56,229 nt of DNA from Shewanella indica. Its GTDB lineage: Bacteria; Pseudomonadota; Gammaproteobacteria; Enterobacterales; Shewanellaceae. Below are positions 44,057-53,031 of the stretch, piece after piece. The notes under the pieces were generated by a model, which was not told the DNA's origin, searched no databases, and saw nothing but the letters and a program-made list of their open reading frames with translations. Within the stretch, counting starts at the first letter, position 1. Each line of letters begins with the position of its first letter. The stretch covers positions 598 to 56,826 of the forward strand of contig NZ_NIJK01000004.1 of assembly GCF_002836975.1 (NCBI RefSeq), in the 5' to 3' direction. The position numbers and the translations under genes were made by a program.

Positions 44057-45312
44057 GGGATCACCGGCGGCAATTGGCGTTTCTGCCACTGCCGCTGCAG
44101 TGTCAACAACACAGCCAACACACACAGCAAACCCAGGGCGTAAGCCATGGCGCTGCCGAGTGCAAACGCCAGTAACACACAAAGCGCGCAGCTTAGCAGT
44201 ACCAAAGGCAGGTAGCGTTTGCTCAGCAAGCGAATGGCTGCCAGCATGGACAAAAGATAAATCACCACAAATACCCCGTTGCTCCAGGCAATCAACTGCT
44301 CAAGCTGTTGGCCTGAAATATAGGTCAGCACTATCACCAGCCCCATCACACCAAGCACAGCCGACAAAGCCCTGACCGGCACCTGATAACTGTTACGCTC
44401 ACGGAACCAGGCTGGCAATATTCCCTCGGTACTGAAGCTCCAAAGCAGCCGCGATACACTGGCGGCATAGACGTTCACTGCCGCCAGACCACTGGCAATA
44501 CCCAGCACACCTATCACCTGAGCGCCGTATCCGCCAAGCAGGGTATCAAATGCCCCTATCATAGCGACCTTGGTATCCACCTCCACCAGCAATAACAACA
44601 AGGTACAAACCAGATAAACCGCGCCGACCAAAATCACCCCTATCACCATAGCGGGGATCAAGTCCCGATCCGGGCGCTGGAAATCATTGGCCAAGTGGGT
44701 CATGGCCTCCACACCGAGGAAGCTCCAGAAGGCGATGCCTATTGCCAGCATCACACCGTCATAGTCGGGAGTGGAATGAGCGGTCAAAGACAGCAACTCA
44801 CCGGCCTTGGCACCACCGGCGCCGAACATCATCACCACCACGGCCACAATCCCCAGTGTCAGGGCAAATTGCGCCTTGGCAGAAACCTGAATTCCCCTGA
44901 GATTGAGCAGCCAGAGCCCGAGCAGAACCAAGAGTTCGCAGCCCACCTGCACCCAACCGGATACGGGGATCAGGGCGTTAACGAATTGGAAAGTCATCAA
45001 AATGGCGGCGGGCGCACCGATAGGCACAGCCATCAAAAAACTCAGGCCTATGGTGCGACCCAAGGTACGGCCAAAGGCTCGTTCAACAAAATAGGCGGGG
45101 CCGGCAGCGTGAGGGAAACGGCTGGCCAGACGGGCAAACACCAAGGTCACCGGAATAATGGCCAGGGTCAACAGAGCCCAAGCCAGTAAGGCGCCACTAC
45201 CGGCCTTATCGACTGTCATCTGCGGCAAAATAAACACCCCGGTACCCAACAATGTGGTGGCCATTAAGCCGGCACCCTGCCAGCGTCCGATTGTTCCTGT
45301 AACTTGATTCAT
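44047..45312 (-). CDS. yjeH: YjeH-like amino-acid (methionine/branched-chain) exporter
   Basis: A 421-residue APC-superfamily transporter with about twelve transmembrane helices. The first helix carries LLGTGVFILPQM, the glycine-rich substrate-binding break of APC carriers, and the overall sequence and length fit E. coli YjeH (418 residues), which exports methionine and branched-chain amino acids. A divergent Lrp-like regulator supports amino-acid-responsive control. The ATG is at 45312. Confidence 0.88.
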   Translation of the reverse strand: MNQVTGTIGRWQGAGLMATTLLGTGVFILPQMTVDKAGSGALLAWALLTLAIIPVTLVFARLASRFPHAAGPAYFVERAFGRTLGRTIGLSFLMAVPIGAPAAILMTFQFVNALIPVSGWVQVGCELLVLLGLWLLNLRGIQVSAKAQFALTLGIVAVVVMMFGAGGAKAGELLSLTAHSTPDYDGVMLAIGIAFWSFLGVEAMTHLANDFQRPDRDLIPAMVIGVILVGAVYLVCTLLLLLVEVDTKVAMIGAFDTLLGGYGAQVIGVLGIASGLAAVNVYAASVSRLLWSFSTEGILPAWFRERNSYQVPVRALSAVLGVMGLVIVLTYISGQQLEQLIAWSNGVFVVIYLLSMLAAIRLLSKRYLPLVLLSCALCVLLAFALGSAMAYALGLLCVLAVLLTLQRQWQKRQLPPVIPMQ

Positions 45313-45453
45313 CTGCTAAATTATCAGTATCTTGAATGGCGCCAGTATAGTCGTTCTCCGGCAGAATTTCTGTCATTCGTTTCCGTCAAATACGGCTTTT
45401 AAGCCGACGAAATGACGGCAAATCAGCAAAAAACACACAAAACGTCAGGTAGC

Positions 45454-45879
45454 ATGGATAAGTTCGATAAAGCAATCATTAATGCGCTTAAAAAAAACGC
45501 CCGTCGAAGCATTTCAGATGTGGCAGCCGAAGTGTCGCTGTCCCGCAGTGCCGTCTCAGACAGGATCAAGAAGCTCGAGCAAAACGGTGTGATCCGTGGT
45601 TACCAATTGCTGCTCAGTGAATCCCAAAAAGAAGCCGTCAGTGCCTACTTTGAAATTCAACACAAATGCCCCCGTTGCAGCGATGTAGTACATGTGTTTC
45701 ATGCGATTCCGGAGGTCGTCACCTGTCACGGGATCTCCGGTGACATGGACCTGCTGGTATTCGTCAAGACTCCCTCGATGCGGCGATTGCACGAGATCCG
45801 CGAATATATAGACACTCATACCGAGATAGTGAAGATTAAAACCCATGTGGTAATGAGCGAGTGGATTAATAACCAGTGA
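45454..45879 (+). CDS. Lrp/AsnC family transcriptional regulator
   Basis: A 141-residue regulator with the usual start MDKFDKAIINALKKNARRSISD, a winged helix (VAAEVSLSRSAVSDRIKKLEQNGVIRGY) and a C-terminal RAM (ligand-binding) domain, GISGDMDLLVFVKTPSM. I chose the ATG at 45454 as the family start; an in-frame ATG at 45412 would add 14 polar residues. Divergent from the YjeH-like exporter, which is its likely target, with amino acids as probable effectors. Confidence 0.85.
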   Translation: MDKFDKAIINALKKNARRSISDVAAEVSLSRSAVSDRIKKLEQNGVIRGYQLLLSESQKEAVSAYFEIQHKCPRCSDVVHVFHAIPEVVTCHGISGDMDLLVFVKTPSMRRLHEIREYIDTHTEIVKIKTHVVMSEWINNQ

Positions 45880-46020
45880 ATTAAAACCAAGAAAAGCCAC
45901 CCGCGTGCTCATTAGGTGGCGAGTCCCGTGGAGGATCGGGAAATGCGTCAAAGGCGCAATAACAAAGTGGCTTCCTGCCCAATCACTTCCTTGTCAGCAA
46001 CGTAATAACGTTGCTTCAGG

Positions 46021-46059
46021 ATGCGGCGGTGCTTGTTCTTGACTGCAAAGCCGCCGCAT
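46021..46059 (-). terminator. Hairpin terminating the nrfBCD-cytochrome operon
   Basis: ATGCGGCGG / CCGCCGCAT, a 9-bp G-C-rich stem with a 21-nt loop holding a further TGC/GCA pair, lies 14 nt after the last stop codon. It has no obvious T-run. The remainder of 45880-46073 contains shorter inverted repeats (for example GCCACC/GGTGGC) but no gene. Confidence 0.5.
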
Positions 46060-46073
46060 TCCTTAACCTCTTA

Positions 46074-46364
46074 TCAGTGGCAGTCTTTACAACCCGCTGC
46101 CGGGTCTTTTTCTTCGTGAGCTGTGTGACAGTCAGTACAGCTGAGCACGCCATCATGTTTCTTGTGCGCCTCACCTTCGAGCGACTTCATATCACCGTGA
46201 CAGGAAGCACATTGCTCGTTTTCAAAGGCATAATCGGCAGAAGGCGAACCATCTTTATGGCAGGCTTCGCAGCCGGACATTTCCGTGTGAGAATCAGCTA
46301 TTGGGGCTGCCAGCAGTGAACCGGAGAAACCCAGAGCCATCATCAAAAGCATTTTTTTCAACAT
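46074..46364 (-). CDS. Periplasmic small tetraheme cytochrome c
   Basis: A 96-residue exported multiheme cytochrome with four CXXCH sites (CEACH, CASCH, CTDCH, CKDCH) after a signal peptide (MLKKMLLMMALGFSGSLLA). The mature sequence, including HKDGSPSADYAFENEQCASCHG and HKKHDGVLSCTDCH, closely resembles Shewanella CctA-type small tetraheme cytochrome, which shuttles electrons in the periplasm. The ATG at 46364 follows AAGGAAAA; the frame opens 30 nt earlier. Last gene of the nrfBCD operon, 22 bp after nrfD. Confidence 0.93.
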   Translation of the reverse strand: MLKKMLLMMALGFSGSLLAAPIADSHTEMSGCEACHKDGSPSADYAFENEQCASCHGDMKSLEGEAHKKHDGVLSCTDCHTAHEEKDPAAGCKDCH

Positions 46365-46386
46365 CACATTTTCCTTTTTATGGGGG

Positions 46387-47328
46387 TTAAGCAATCGTCA
46401 TTTGTCCTGTGTACAGGATGAAGTGGCGCAGCAAAATGACCCCCAACAGACTCAGGGTTGCTGTCGCTGCCACATAAGACCATTTACGCTTGGCCGTGGC
46501 GGTCATAAACAGATTCATTGCCAGTGGGATAGAGAGACCACAACCCAGGATACCGAGCCAGAACACCCAACCCCAGAAACCTTCCCCGATGGCATTGAAG
46601 GCCGCAACTTTGCTTTGGCCACCGGTGAGCACCAGCCCGACAAAGAAAGTGAAGATCACCGCAATTTCCACCAGGATAAGAGGGATCTCTATCTTGTGAA
46701 TAAAGTGCACTTCTTTGCCGTCGGGGTTGCCCTTGAGCAGCACACCACCAAGTAGAGACGCCGCCGCACCGGAAGAGAGACCGGAGATCAGGAACAGCAA
46801 CGGCAGTACCGGATTCTTCAGCATGGGGTAACCGGGCAGAGCCGACAGCAGGAAGCCGGTATAAGCCCCCAACGCCAGAGACAAGATCACCAATAAACCT
46901 GTTAAGCTGGGTTCATGTTTGGCCAAAAATCCGGTCACTTTGAGCACCACGGGGAAGCGTTGCTCACACCAGTCATCTATCGGTTGACGGAACACCATGG
47001 CAATCCAGGCGAACATAAACACCATATAGACCATGAGGATCATCACCCCGATGGACATCACCGAAGTGGGGTTATAGAACACCAAAATCTTCCAGAAATG
47101 GAACGGCTTGGTCAGGTCGATAACCAAGATCCCCAAACCTGCCATCACAGTGAGTGGGGCGACCAAACAAGCAGCCTGGACAAAGCCGGAGCGCCAGGCA
47201 TCCTGTTGCAGGCAACGGTGTTTCAACAATACGGCAAAGAACATGGCGCCCGCCGAAACCCCGGCGAAGAACAGATAAAACGCAATGGGCCAGTGCCAAA
47301 CCAAAGTATCAAAATGAAAAGGACTCAT
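46387..47328 (-). CDS. nrfD: NrfD/PsrC-family quinol-oxidising membrane subunit
   Basis: A 313-residue inner-membrane protein with about eight transmembrane helices, the PsrC/NrfD fold that binds quinol and passes electrons to a NrfC-type subunit. It starts MSPFHFDTLVWHWPIAFYLFFAGVSAGA, the family signature. Start and stop overlap nrfC by 4 bp (ATGA). The likely donor is menaquinol, which this organism can make with its menDHCE genes. Confidence 0.92.
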   Translation of the reverse strand: MSPFHFDTLVWHWPIAFYLFFAGVSAGAMFFAVLLKHRCLQQDAWRSGFVQAACLVAPLTVMAGLGILVIDLTKPFHFWKILVFYNPTSVMSIGVMILMVYMVFMFAWIAMVFRQPIDDWCEQRFPVVLKVTGFLAKHEPSLTGLLVILSLALGAYTGFLLSALPGYPMLKNPVLPLLFLISGLSSGAAASLLGGVLLKGNPDGKEVHFIHKIEIPLILVEIAVIFTFFVGLVLTGGQSKVAAFNAIGEGFWGWVFWLGILGCGLSIPLAMNLFMTATAKRKWSYVAATATLSLLGVILLRHFILYTGQMTIA

Positions 47329-48008
47329 AGCTTAATCTCCCCCTGTTTGGCCACTATCTTGAACAGCTTGGGCCGGGTGCCGAGATCAACCTTGGATCTC
47401 TGGGTTGGGTTGGCCCGAATCATCTGCACCACTTCTGAACTCGGATCTTTCAGGTTACCGAATACCAAAGCCTTGGTTGGACAGGCTTCTACACAGGCCG
47501 GCTGTTTGCCCTGCTTGAGTTGAGTCTCACGGCAGAAATCACATTTGTCGGCCGCTTTGGTAACAGGGTTAATAAAGCGCACCTGATAGGGGCAAGCGGC
47601 AATACAGTATTGGCAACCAACACACTTCCAGGCGTCGACGGTCACAATGCCGGTTTTCTTGTCCTTGAACGCCGCACCAGTTGGACAAACGTTGACACAA
47701 GGCGCGTCTTCACAGTGCTGACAAGACTTACGGCTAAAATGGTAAAACTGGTTCGGGTATTCACCATATGGGCCAGTGCGAATAATCTCCAACCGCGAGA
47801 CCCCTTCAGGTACCTGGTTCACTTCCCGGCAGGCATCACTACAGGCGTTACAGCCAATACACTTGGTTTCATCATGGAGCAGGGCATAGTTGATGCCAGA
47901 GTCATGATCGGCGCTGGCAACCGCCTCATTGCCACTCAATGGATAGAGAGAGGCACCGGCCATCAGGGCACAGCCCCCTTTTAAAAAACGTCTTCTGGAA
48001 TTTTCCAT
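47325..48008 (-). CDS. nrfC: NrfC-like periplasmic [4Fe-4S] ferredoxin subunit
   Basis: A 227-residue iron-sulfur protein exported by Tat (SRRRFLKGG) with four cysteine clusters for [4Fe-4S] centres: CIGCNACSDAC, CQHCEDAPCVNVC, CVGCQYCIAAC and CDFC...CVEAC. This is the standard NrfC plan of electron relay from NrfD to NrfB. Translationally coupled to nrfD and 12 bp after nrfB. Confidence 0.93.
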   Translation of the reverse strand: MENSRRRFLKGGCALMAGASLYPLSGNEAVASADHDSGINYALLHDETKCIGCNACSDACREVNQVPEGVSRLEIIRTGPYGEYPNQFYHFSRKSCQHCEDAPCVNVCPTGAAFKDKKTGIVTVDAWKCVGCQYCIAACPYQVRFINPVTKAADKCDFCRETQLKQGKQPACVEACPTKALVFGNLKDPSSEVVQMIRANPTQRSKVDLGTRPKLFKIVAKQGEIKL

Positions 48009-48020
48009 TACTCTTACCCC

Positions 48021-48482
48021 TTAGTTGACCGTATGACAGTCACGGCACAGCTTGCTGTGCTGTGTGCCAGTTGCTTGCTTCATTGGATCGTCCAACGGGT
48101 GCAGCTTGTGGCAGGCGGCGCAGCTCAACTTGTCGGCGTGAACATTGTGGGTCCACTCTTTCTCAGCCAATTTCTGTGGCTGGTGACACTTGAGACAAGT
48201 GGCATTCTGGGTTGCTGGGGCAATCCCTTCCTGAGGAGTAAAAACTCTTAAATCATTGGGCTTTCTTGGATGTTTTCCTTTTTCCCCATGACAGGTGCTA
48301 CAACTCATATTGAGCTGATCCTGACCATGGTGTCCCTGCATTAAGCCATTGCGTTTGTGACACTTCACACAGGGATCACTGTTGATTTTCAACGCGGTCT
48401 CGGCATAGGCAATGCCGCTTACCCCTAACAAACAGGTCATAGAGGCCGCGCCTAATATTGCACGCCATCGAATACTGGACAT
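48021..48482 (-). CDS. nrfB: NrfB-type pentaheme cytochrome c
   Basis: A 153-residue periplasmic cytochrome with five CXXCH sites (CVKCH, CSTCH, CLKCH, CAACH, CRDCH) after a signal peptide. The conserved segments WTHNVHADKLSCAACHKLHPLDDPM and MSCSTCHGE match NrfB of nitrite-reducing enterics, though it is somewhat shorter than E. coli NrfB. In E. coli NrfB feeds NrfA; here no nrfA is in the window, so the acceptor is open. It starts the cytochrome part of the operon, 74 bp after the DUF2726 gene. Confidence 0.92.
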   Translation of the reverse strand: MSSIRWRAILGAASMTCLLGVSGIAYAETALKINSDPCVKCHKRNGLMQGHHGQDQLNMSCSTCHGEKGKHPRKPNDLRVFTPQEGIAPATQNATCLKCHQPQKLAEKEWTHNVHADKLSCAACHKLHPLDDPMKQATGTQHSKLCRDCHTVN

Positions 48483-48556
48483 CTCGGGTCCTCACTTTCA
48501 ATTGGATATACAGGGACTCAAAGGTAGCGGCCTAAACCGCCACCCGTTATTGCAGC

Positions 48557-49021
48557 CTAAGCTGTCAACATCTGCTCAAGGTGCTGTGCATCCAGGGGAT
48601 TGGAGCGTTTCATATCGATGAGGCGAACGTTGAGCTTTTCAAGTAGGCTCTTTGAGTTGGCGCTTTCAGCATCACTGAAATCTGAAATTACCATTTTTAT
48701 TTCTGAAGAATTCTGATCTATCAATACATAGTCCAGGCGCGAGTGACTCGCGGTCGCATGTGGGTCAATATCAACCACTGACTCCAACGCCACATTGCTA
48801 CAAACTTCGTATCGACCATTGGTTAAAGACTTCAGAGATTTAAAAAAATCTAAACTCTGCTTGTCAAAGAACCTATTTTTGAGCTTTATCTCTTCGGCAT
48901 TCTTTTCATCTGACTTAAAGAACTTGATACATGTCATTACAAACACCACCAGCACGAATGGCACTGCAATAAAAAGCACGAAGTAGATAAAGGCATAACT
49001 TAGAATAACTGAAGTATCCAT
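48557..49021 (-). CDS. Membrane-anchored DUF2726-like protein leading the nrf operon
   Basis: A 154-residue protein with one N-terminal membrane segment (ILSYAFIYFVLFIAVPFVLVVFV, about 5-27), a charged linker and a C-terminal domain that looks like DUF2726 (ALESVVDIDPHATASHSRLDYVLIDQNSSEIKMVISDF, then LLEKLNVRLIDM), a restriction-endonuclease-fold-like group. GGAGGG lies 4 nt before the ATG at 49021; the frame opens 12 nt earlier. It is AT-richer than its neighbours. A FNR site sits upstream and nrfB follows on the same strand 74 bp away, so it is probably the first gene of the operon. Function unknown. Confidence 0.7.
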   Translation of the reverse strand: MDTSVILSYAFIYFVLFIAVPFVLVVFVMTCIKFFKSDEKNAEEIKLKNRFFDKQSLDFFKSLKSLTNGRYEVCSNVALESVVDIDPHATASHSRLDYVLIDQNSSEIKMVISDFSDAESANSKSLLEKLNVRLIDMKRSNPLDAQHLEQMLTA

Positions 49022-49073
49022 ATAACCCTCCAAACATCATTTTTAGTTTTAATACGCTTATTGCGCAGTTGAA

Positions 49074-49079
49074 TTATTA
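49074..49079 (-). promoter_or_regulatory. -10 element of the FNR-dependent promoter
   Basis: Minus-strand TAATAA at 49074-49079 predicts a start near 49067, placing the FNR box centre at about -41, the classic position for class II FNR activation. Confidence 0.5.
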
Positions 49080-49100
49080 CTATCTACAGCAATATTAATT

Positions 49101-49114
49101 TTGATCGTCATCAA
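49101..49114. promoter_or_regulatory. Perfect FNR/EtrA box
   Basis: TTGATCGTCATCAA is an exact TTGAT-N4-ATCAA palindrome. It is 80 bp upstream of the DUF2726 gene and suggests anaerobic activation of the DUF2726-nrfBCD-cytochrome operon. The surrounding 49022-49422 region is AT-rich and has no gene. Confidence 0.85.
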
Positions 49115-49263
49115 ATAACCGTTGAGGAAAAGATTGAAAGATCAAAACATAAGACACTGACTACATTGCTATTTTCTAGAAAACGTTCTGCTAAAAATAA
49201 GAAATGAAATTTAGATAAAGCGATATTTGAAAATACATTATTTCACTATATGAAATACACACA

Positions 49264-49282
49264 GTTAATGAGAATCTCTCTC
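49264..49282. promoter_or_regulatory. Possible Fur box upstream of the LysR gene
   Basis: GTTAATGAGAATCTCTCTC matches the 19-bp Fur consensus at 14 positions, mostly in the left half. It lies 140 bp before the LysR start, in an AT-rich region where chance matches are more likely. Confidence 0.35.
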
Positions 49283-49422
49283 ACAAACCTCCTTGGGTTA
49301 GTCAAAAAAACAGCATTTAGTGATCTAGAATACAGAATCGAAAATAGCTTCGGATAAAATTATTCTTTCTGAAAAAACAGGTTAATATAGATGCTGAAGG
49401 TACCACTAAAGGAGTATTGCAG

Positions 49423-50382
49423 ATGAACCATATTGACTTTGAAAAGCTGGATATTTTGAGCCTTTCCATCCTTGTTAGCTTATATGAAAACAAATCTGCA
49501 ACACACGTTTCAAAGCTTTTGAATGTACCAGCCCCTAAAATAAGCCGTTGTTTAAAAACTGCCAGATCTATTTTTGGTAACGAACTATTTCTAAGAAAAA
49601 AGTATGGCCTTATTCCCAATGAATTTGCGGCTAAGGTTTACCCTATTGCCAAAGAAATAGTGAACAGTGCCAAAGGCTTCAATCAGCTTGGCAATCCAGC
49701 TATGGCAGGCAATAAAAACTTTGAACTTGTCACGCCGGGTCTTATCTCTTACGCCTATCCCAAGGCCTTGATGCAGGCCATTAAACAACAGAACAAACAG
49801 CTGCATATCAATTTGAATTCCTGGAGCTGTAACTCATTGCAAGGGCTCATAGATGGCAACATCAGTGCAGGACTTTGCAGTTGTCACTACCCACAAGAAC
49901 TGCAATCTATAGGCAGCAAATTACAGATTGAAGCCCTGAGAAAACTAGATAGCCTCTACCTTATCTGCAACAAGAATCATCCGCTGCTCTCCCGCGAGCT
50001 AACGTTGGAAACCATCGCCGAGTATCCTTACATCAACACAGATTTGAGCATAGGCCCCAACACTCTAAGCCCATTTGAAGATTACTGCCGGATCAACAAT
50101 CTGGATTTGAATGTCGAAATGACTATCACCGGCATCTCCTCCCTGAGTGCCTATCTGGAAGCCTCACAGGCGGTGGCTTTGGTGCCCTACAAGGCGGTAT
50201 TCGATCTGTTGGGCGAAGAACCTCTGCTACACCTTTGCAAGCTGTCGGAAATGGAAACCACTCGCCTATTCAATGTCACTGAGCCGCTGACACTGACACT
50301 GCTTAGTCCCAGCGGCCAACAAGACCCAGATCTGGAATGGATACGTTCACAGTTGCGTTTGGTGAGCGGGACCTTACTGTAG
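49423..50382 (+). CDS. LysR family transcriptional regulator (divergent)
   Basis: A 319-residue LysR-type protein. The N-terminal winged helix is unusual in sequence (VSLYENKSATHVSKLLNVPAPKISRCLKTARSIFGNELFLRKKYG), and a ligand-binding domain follows. Start is the ATG at 49423 with GGAG 8 nt upstream. The gene is AT-rich in its 5' half and divergent from the DUF2726-nrf operon, so it could regulate either that operon or the downstream men genes; neither link can be shown here. Confidence 0.85.
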   Translation: MNHIDFEKLDILSLSILVSLYENKSATHVSKLLNVPAPKISRCLKTARSIFGNELFLRKKYGLIPNEFAAKVYPIAKEIVNSAKGFNQLGNPAMAGNKNFELVTPGLISYAYPKALMQAIKQQNKQLHINLNSWSCNSLQGLIDGNISAGLCSCHYPQELQSIGSKLQIEALRKLDSLYLICNKNHPLLSRELTLETIAEYPYINTDLSIGPNTLSPFEDYCRINNLDLNVEMTITGISSLSAYLEASQAVALVPYKAVFDLLGEEPLLHLCKLSEMETTRLFNVTEPLTLTLLSPSGQQDPDLEWIRSQLRLVSGTLL

Positions 50383-50521
50383 GCTTGTGATAACAATCTA
50401 AATAGGATCTCAGCCCGCTTTTTACGACTTGAAGTATACAGACAGATTTGCCCAAGAGTTCATACAATAGCGCTGCCAAAAGCGGTACACTAATGCGCAT
50501 TCGATACTGGGTAAGCCGTCT

Positions 50522-52243
50522 ATGCAAATCAATTCTCACGCCGAACTCAATCTCCTTTGGGGTTCCCTCATACTTGAAGAACTGGCACGCCTTGGGGCTC
50601 AGCATGTGTGCATGGCACCGGGCTCGCGCTCAACGCCTCTGACACTGGCAGCCGCCCGCCAGGACAAACTGAAACAACATCTGCACTTTGATGAGCGAGG
50701 ATTGGGCTTTATGGCACTCGGACTCGCCAAAGCCAGTCGAGCTCCGGTGGCCATTATCACCACCTCGGGAACAGCCGTGGCCAATTTGTATCCGGCCATA
50801 GTCGAGGCCTGGTTAACTCAAGTCCCCTTGATCGTGCTTTCCGGTGACAGACCGCCGGAGCTGATAGCTTGCGGCGCCAACCAAGCCATACTCCAACCGG
50901 CAATATTCGGCCAATATGCCAAGCAGTTGAACCTGCCGACACCGGATCTGGCCATAACCCCTCAGGCACTGCTGACTCAGATTGATGAAGCCGTGGCCAA
51001 CCAGAGCATGCCGGTCCACATCAATTGCATGTATCGTGAGCCGCTGTACCCAAGCAGCCTGGATGCCCCCAGAAGTCAGGCCATAGAGCACTACCTGCAA
51101 CCTCTGGCGAGCTGGCAACAGGCAAGTACACCCTATAACCAATATGCCACCAAAGGCCTGGGACAAGTCCCCAGTTGGGATACCATGGCGCGTTTTGTTC
51201 ACGGCAAGGGGGTTATCATCGCCGGCACTCTGGACAGTGCCGATAATCCGCAAAAGTTGGTCGAACTGGCCAGCAAACTCGGTTGGCCGCTACTGACAGA
51301 TGCCCAGTCTCAGCTGCGCCAACATCCTGCCGCGATAGGCAATGTCGACCAACTACTGCTCAACCCCAAGGGCCGAGCCCTGCTGCAACAGGCCGACCGG
51401 GTACTGGTATTTGGTGGACGCCTGCTGTCGAAACGCTTAATAAGTTATCTTGAACAGCAGAACTGGCACCAATATTGGCAAGTATTGCCGCAGCAGATGC
51501 GCCTGGATCCCAGCCATAAACCCAAGCAGCTCTGGCTGGCAGAGCTGCAGCAGATAGCCGCGCTTGAGTGGCCGCGCTCGTCCTCCGCCAATTGGGCGCT
51601 GGAGCTCACCGCCCAGAATGAGGCGCTCAATGAGCTCTTTGTACGCCAAATAGATAACGGCGAGTTTGGTGAGGCCCAGGTGATCAGGGCCATAGCGGCA
51701 ACCCGCACCGGCGAACAACAGCTGTTTATCGGTAATAGCTTGCCGGTGCGGCTTTATGATATGTTCGCTCCCATCAGTTGCTGCGCCGCCATCACCTACA
51801 CCAACCGCGGTGCTTCGGGGATAGATGGCCTGCTGGCCAGTGCTTGCGGCGTCGCCAACCACAAGGGTCAGGCCACCACCTTGGTGCTCGGCGATCTATC
51901 GGCGCTGCACGACCTCAACTCTCTGGCGCTGGCACGCCAGGCTCAGGGGCCGTTGGTGATAGTGATACTCAACAATGATGGCGGCAATATCTTCAATATC
52001 CTGCCGGTGCCGGACGAGCAAGTAAGGGCTCACTATTACCGATTAAGCCACGGGCTGGAGTTTGGCTATGGCGCGGCCATGTTTGGCCTGCCCTACAATA
52101 GGGTGGAAGACTTCCAGGGCTTTATGGATGCCTACAGTGAAGCGCTCAACTATAACGGCGCCTCGGTCATCGAGGTTTGCGTCAGCCAAACCCAGGCCAG
52201 CGACCAGATAGCCAGCATAGGCCAATGGGTAAAACAAAGCTGA
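50522..52243 (+). CDS. menD: SEPHCHC synthase MenD
   Basis: Thiamine-diphosphate enzyme joining 2-oxoglutarate and isochorismate in menaquinone synthesis (2-succinyl-5-enolpyruvyl-6-hydroxy-3-cyclohexene-1-carboxylate synthase). The 573-residue length is normal. It has GSRSTPLT and [16 protein letters not shown] near the N-terminus, [18 protein letters not shown], and the ThDP-binding [19 protein letters not shown] with NNDGGNIFN near the C-terminus. Its stop overlaps the menH start (TGATG). Confidence 0.96.
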   Translation: MQINSHAELNLLWGSLILEELARLGAQHVCMAPGSRSTPLTLAAARQDKLKQHLHFDERGLGFMALGLAKASRAPVAIITTSGTAVANLYPAIVEAWLTQVPLIVLSGDRPPELIACGANQAILQPAIFGQYAKQLNLPTPDLAITPQALLTQIDEAVANQSMPVHINCMYREPLYPSSLDAPRSQAIEHYLQPLASWQQASTPYNQYATKGLGQVPSWDTMARFVHGKGVIIAGTLDSADNPQKLVELASKLGWPLLTDAQSQLRQHPAAIGNVDQLLLNPKGRALLQQADRVLVFGGRLLSKRLISYLEQQNWHQYWQVLPQQMRLDPSHKPKQLWLAELQQIAALEWPRSSSANWALELTAQNEALNELFVRQIDNGEFGEAQVIRAIAATRTGEQQLFIGNSLPVRLYDMFAPISCCAAITYTNRGASGIDGLLASACGVANHKGQATTLVLGDLSALHDLNSLALARQAQGPLVIVILNNDGGNIFNILPVPDEQVRAHYYRLSHGLEFGYGAAMFGLPYNRVEDFQGFMDAYSEALNYNGASVIEVCVSQTQASDQIASIGQWVKQS

Positions 52244-53031
52244 TGTTAGCCATAACGACTCAAGGGTCAGCAAGCCAGCCGCCTTTAGTGCTACTGCACG
52301 GTTTTCTCGGCAGCAGCTATGATTGGCACGAGTTGCTGCCGCACCTGAGTCAGGACTACTACTGTATTGCGGTTGATCTTCCGGGCCATGGCCGCAGCTG
52401 TGATATCCAAATCGAAAGCCCAGGCTTCAGTGACTGTGTTGCCTTGCTGCGTCATACACTGCTCAAGGCAGGGATCCCACGCTTTCACTTAGTGGGATAC
52501 TCGCTTGGTGGTCGTATCGCGCTGCATCTGGCTCAAACCTGGCCCGAGGCGCTGCTGAGCCTGCATCTTGAGTCCTGTCACCCGGGCCTGTTATCCAATG
52601 ATGAACGCCGGCAGAGGGCGATGGCCGATAAGCAGTGGGCCGAACGTTTTAACACTATGCCGATTGAACAAGTGCTGGCCCTCTGGTATCAGCAAGCGGT
52701 ATTTGCCGACCTATCAAGCGCCGAGCGAGAAGGTTTAATTGAGAAACGCTGCCATCAGCAGCCGCTTGGCCTAATCAACTGTTACCAGGCCACTTCACTA
52801 GCACTGCAACAGGATCTGCGCCAGGTGCCGGCCCAGCTTGCTTGCCCAAGCCACTACTACCTCGGGGAGCTGGATGGCAAATTTAGCGCTCTCGCCAAGG
52901 CCTGGCAGCCACAAGCCGGATTCAAGCTGCATACCATTGCCGATGCGGGCCATAATAGCCATCAGGCCCAACCCGGCGCTTTTGCCACGGCGCTCAAAGG
53001 CGCCCTGAACGCGATTTCAAGGGGTGAATGA
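52243..53031 (+). CDS. menH: SHCHC synthase MenH (alpha/beta hydrolase)
   Basis: Removes pyruvate from SEPHCHC to give 2-succinyl-6-hydroxy-2,4-cyclohexadiene-1-carboxylate. A 262-residue alpha/beta hydrolase with nucleophile Ser87 in GYSLGG and a His in DAGHNSH. I chose the ATG at 52243, which overlaps the menD stop; the open frame reaches back to 52177 inside menD. The stop overlaps the menC start. Confidence 0.92.
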   Translation: MLAITTQGSASQPPLVLLHGFLGSSYDWHELLPHLSQDYYCIAVDLPGHGRSCDIQIESPGFSDCVALLRHTLLKAGIPRFHLVGYSLGGRIALHLAQTWPEALLSLHLESCHPGLLSNDERRQRAMADKQWAERFNTMPIEQVLALWYQQAVFADLSSAEREGLIEKRCHQQPLGLINCYQATSLALQQDLRQVPAQLACPSHYYLGELDGKFSALAKAWQPQAGFKLHTIADAGHNSHQAQPGAFATALKGALNAISRGE

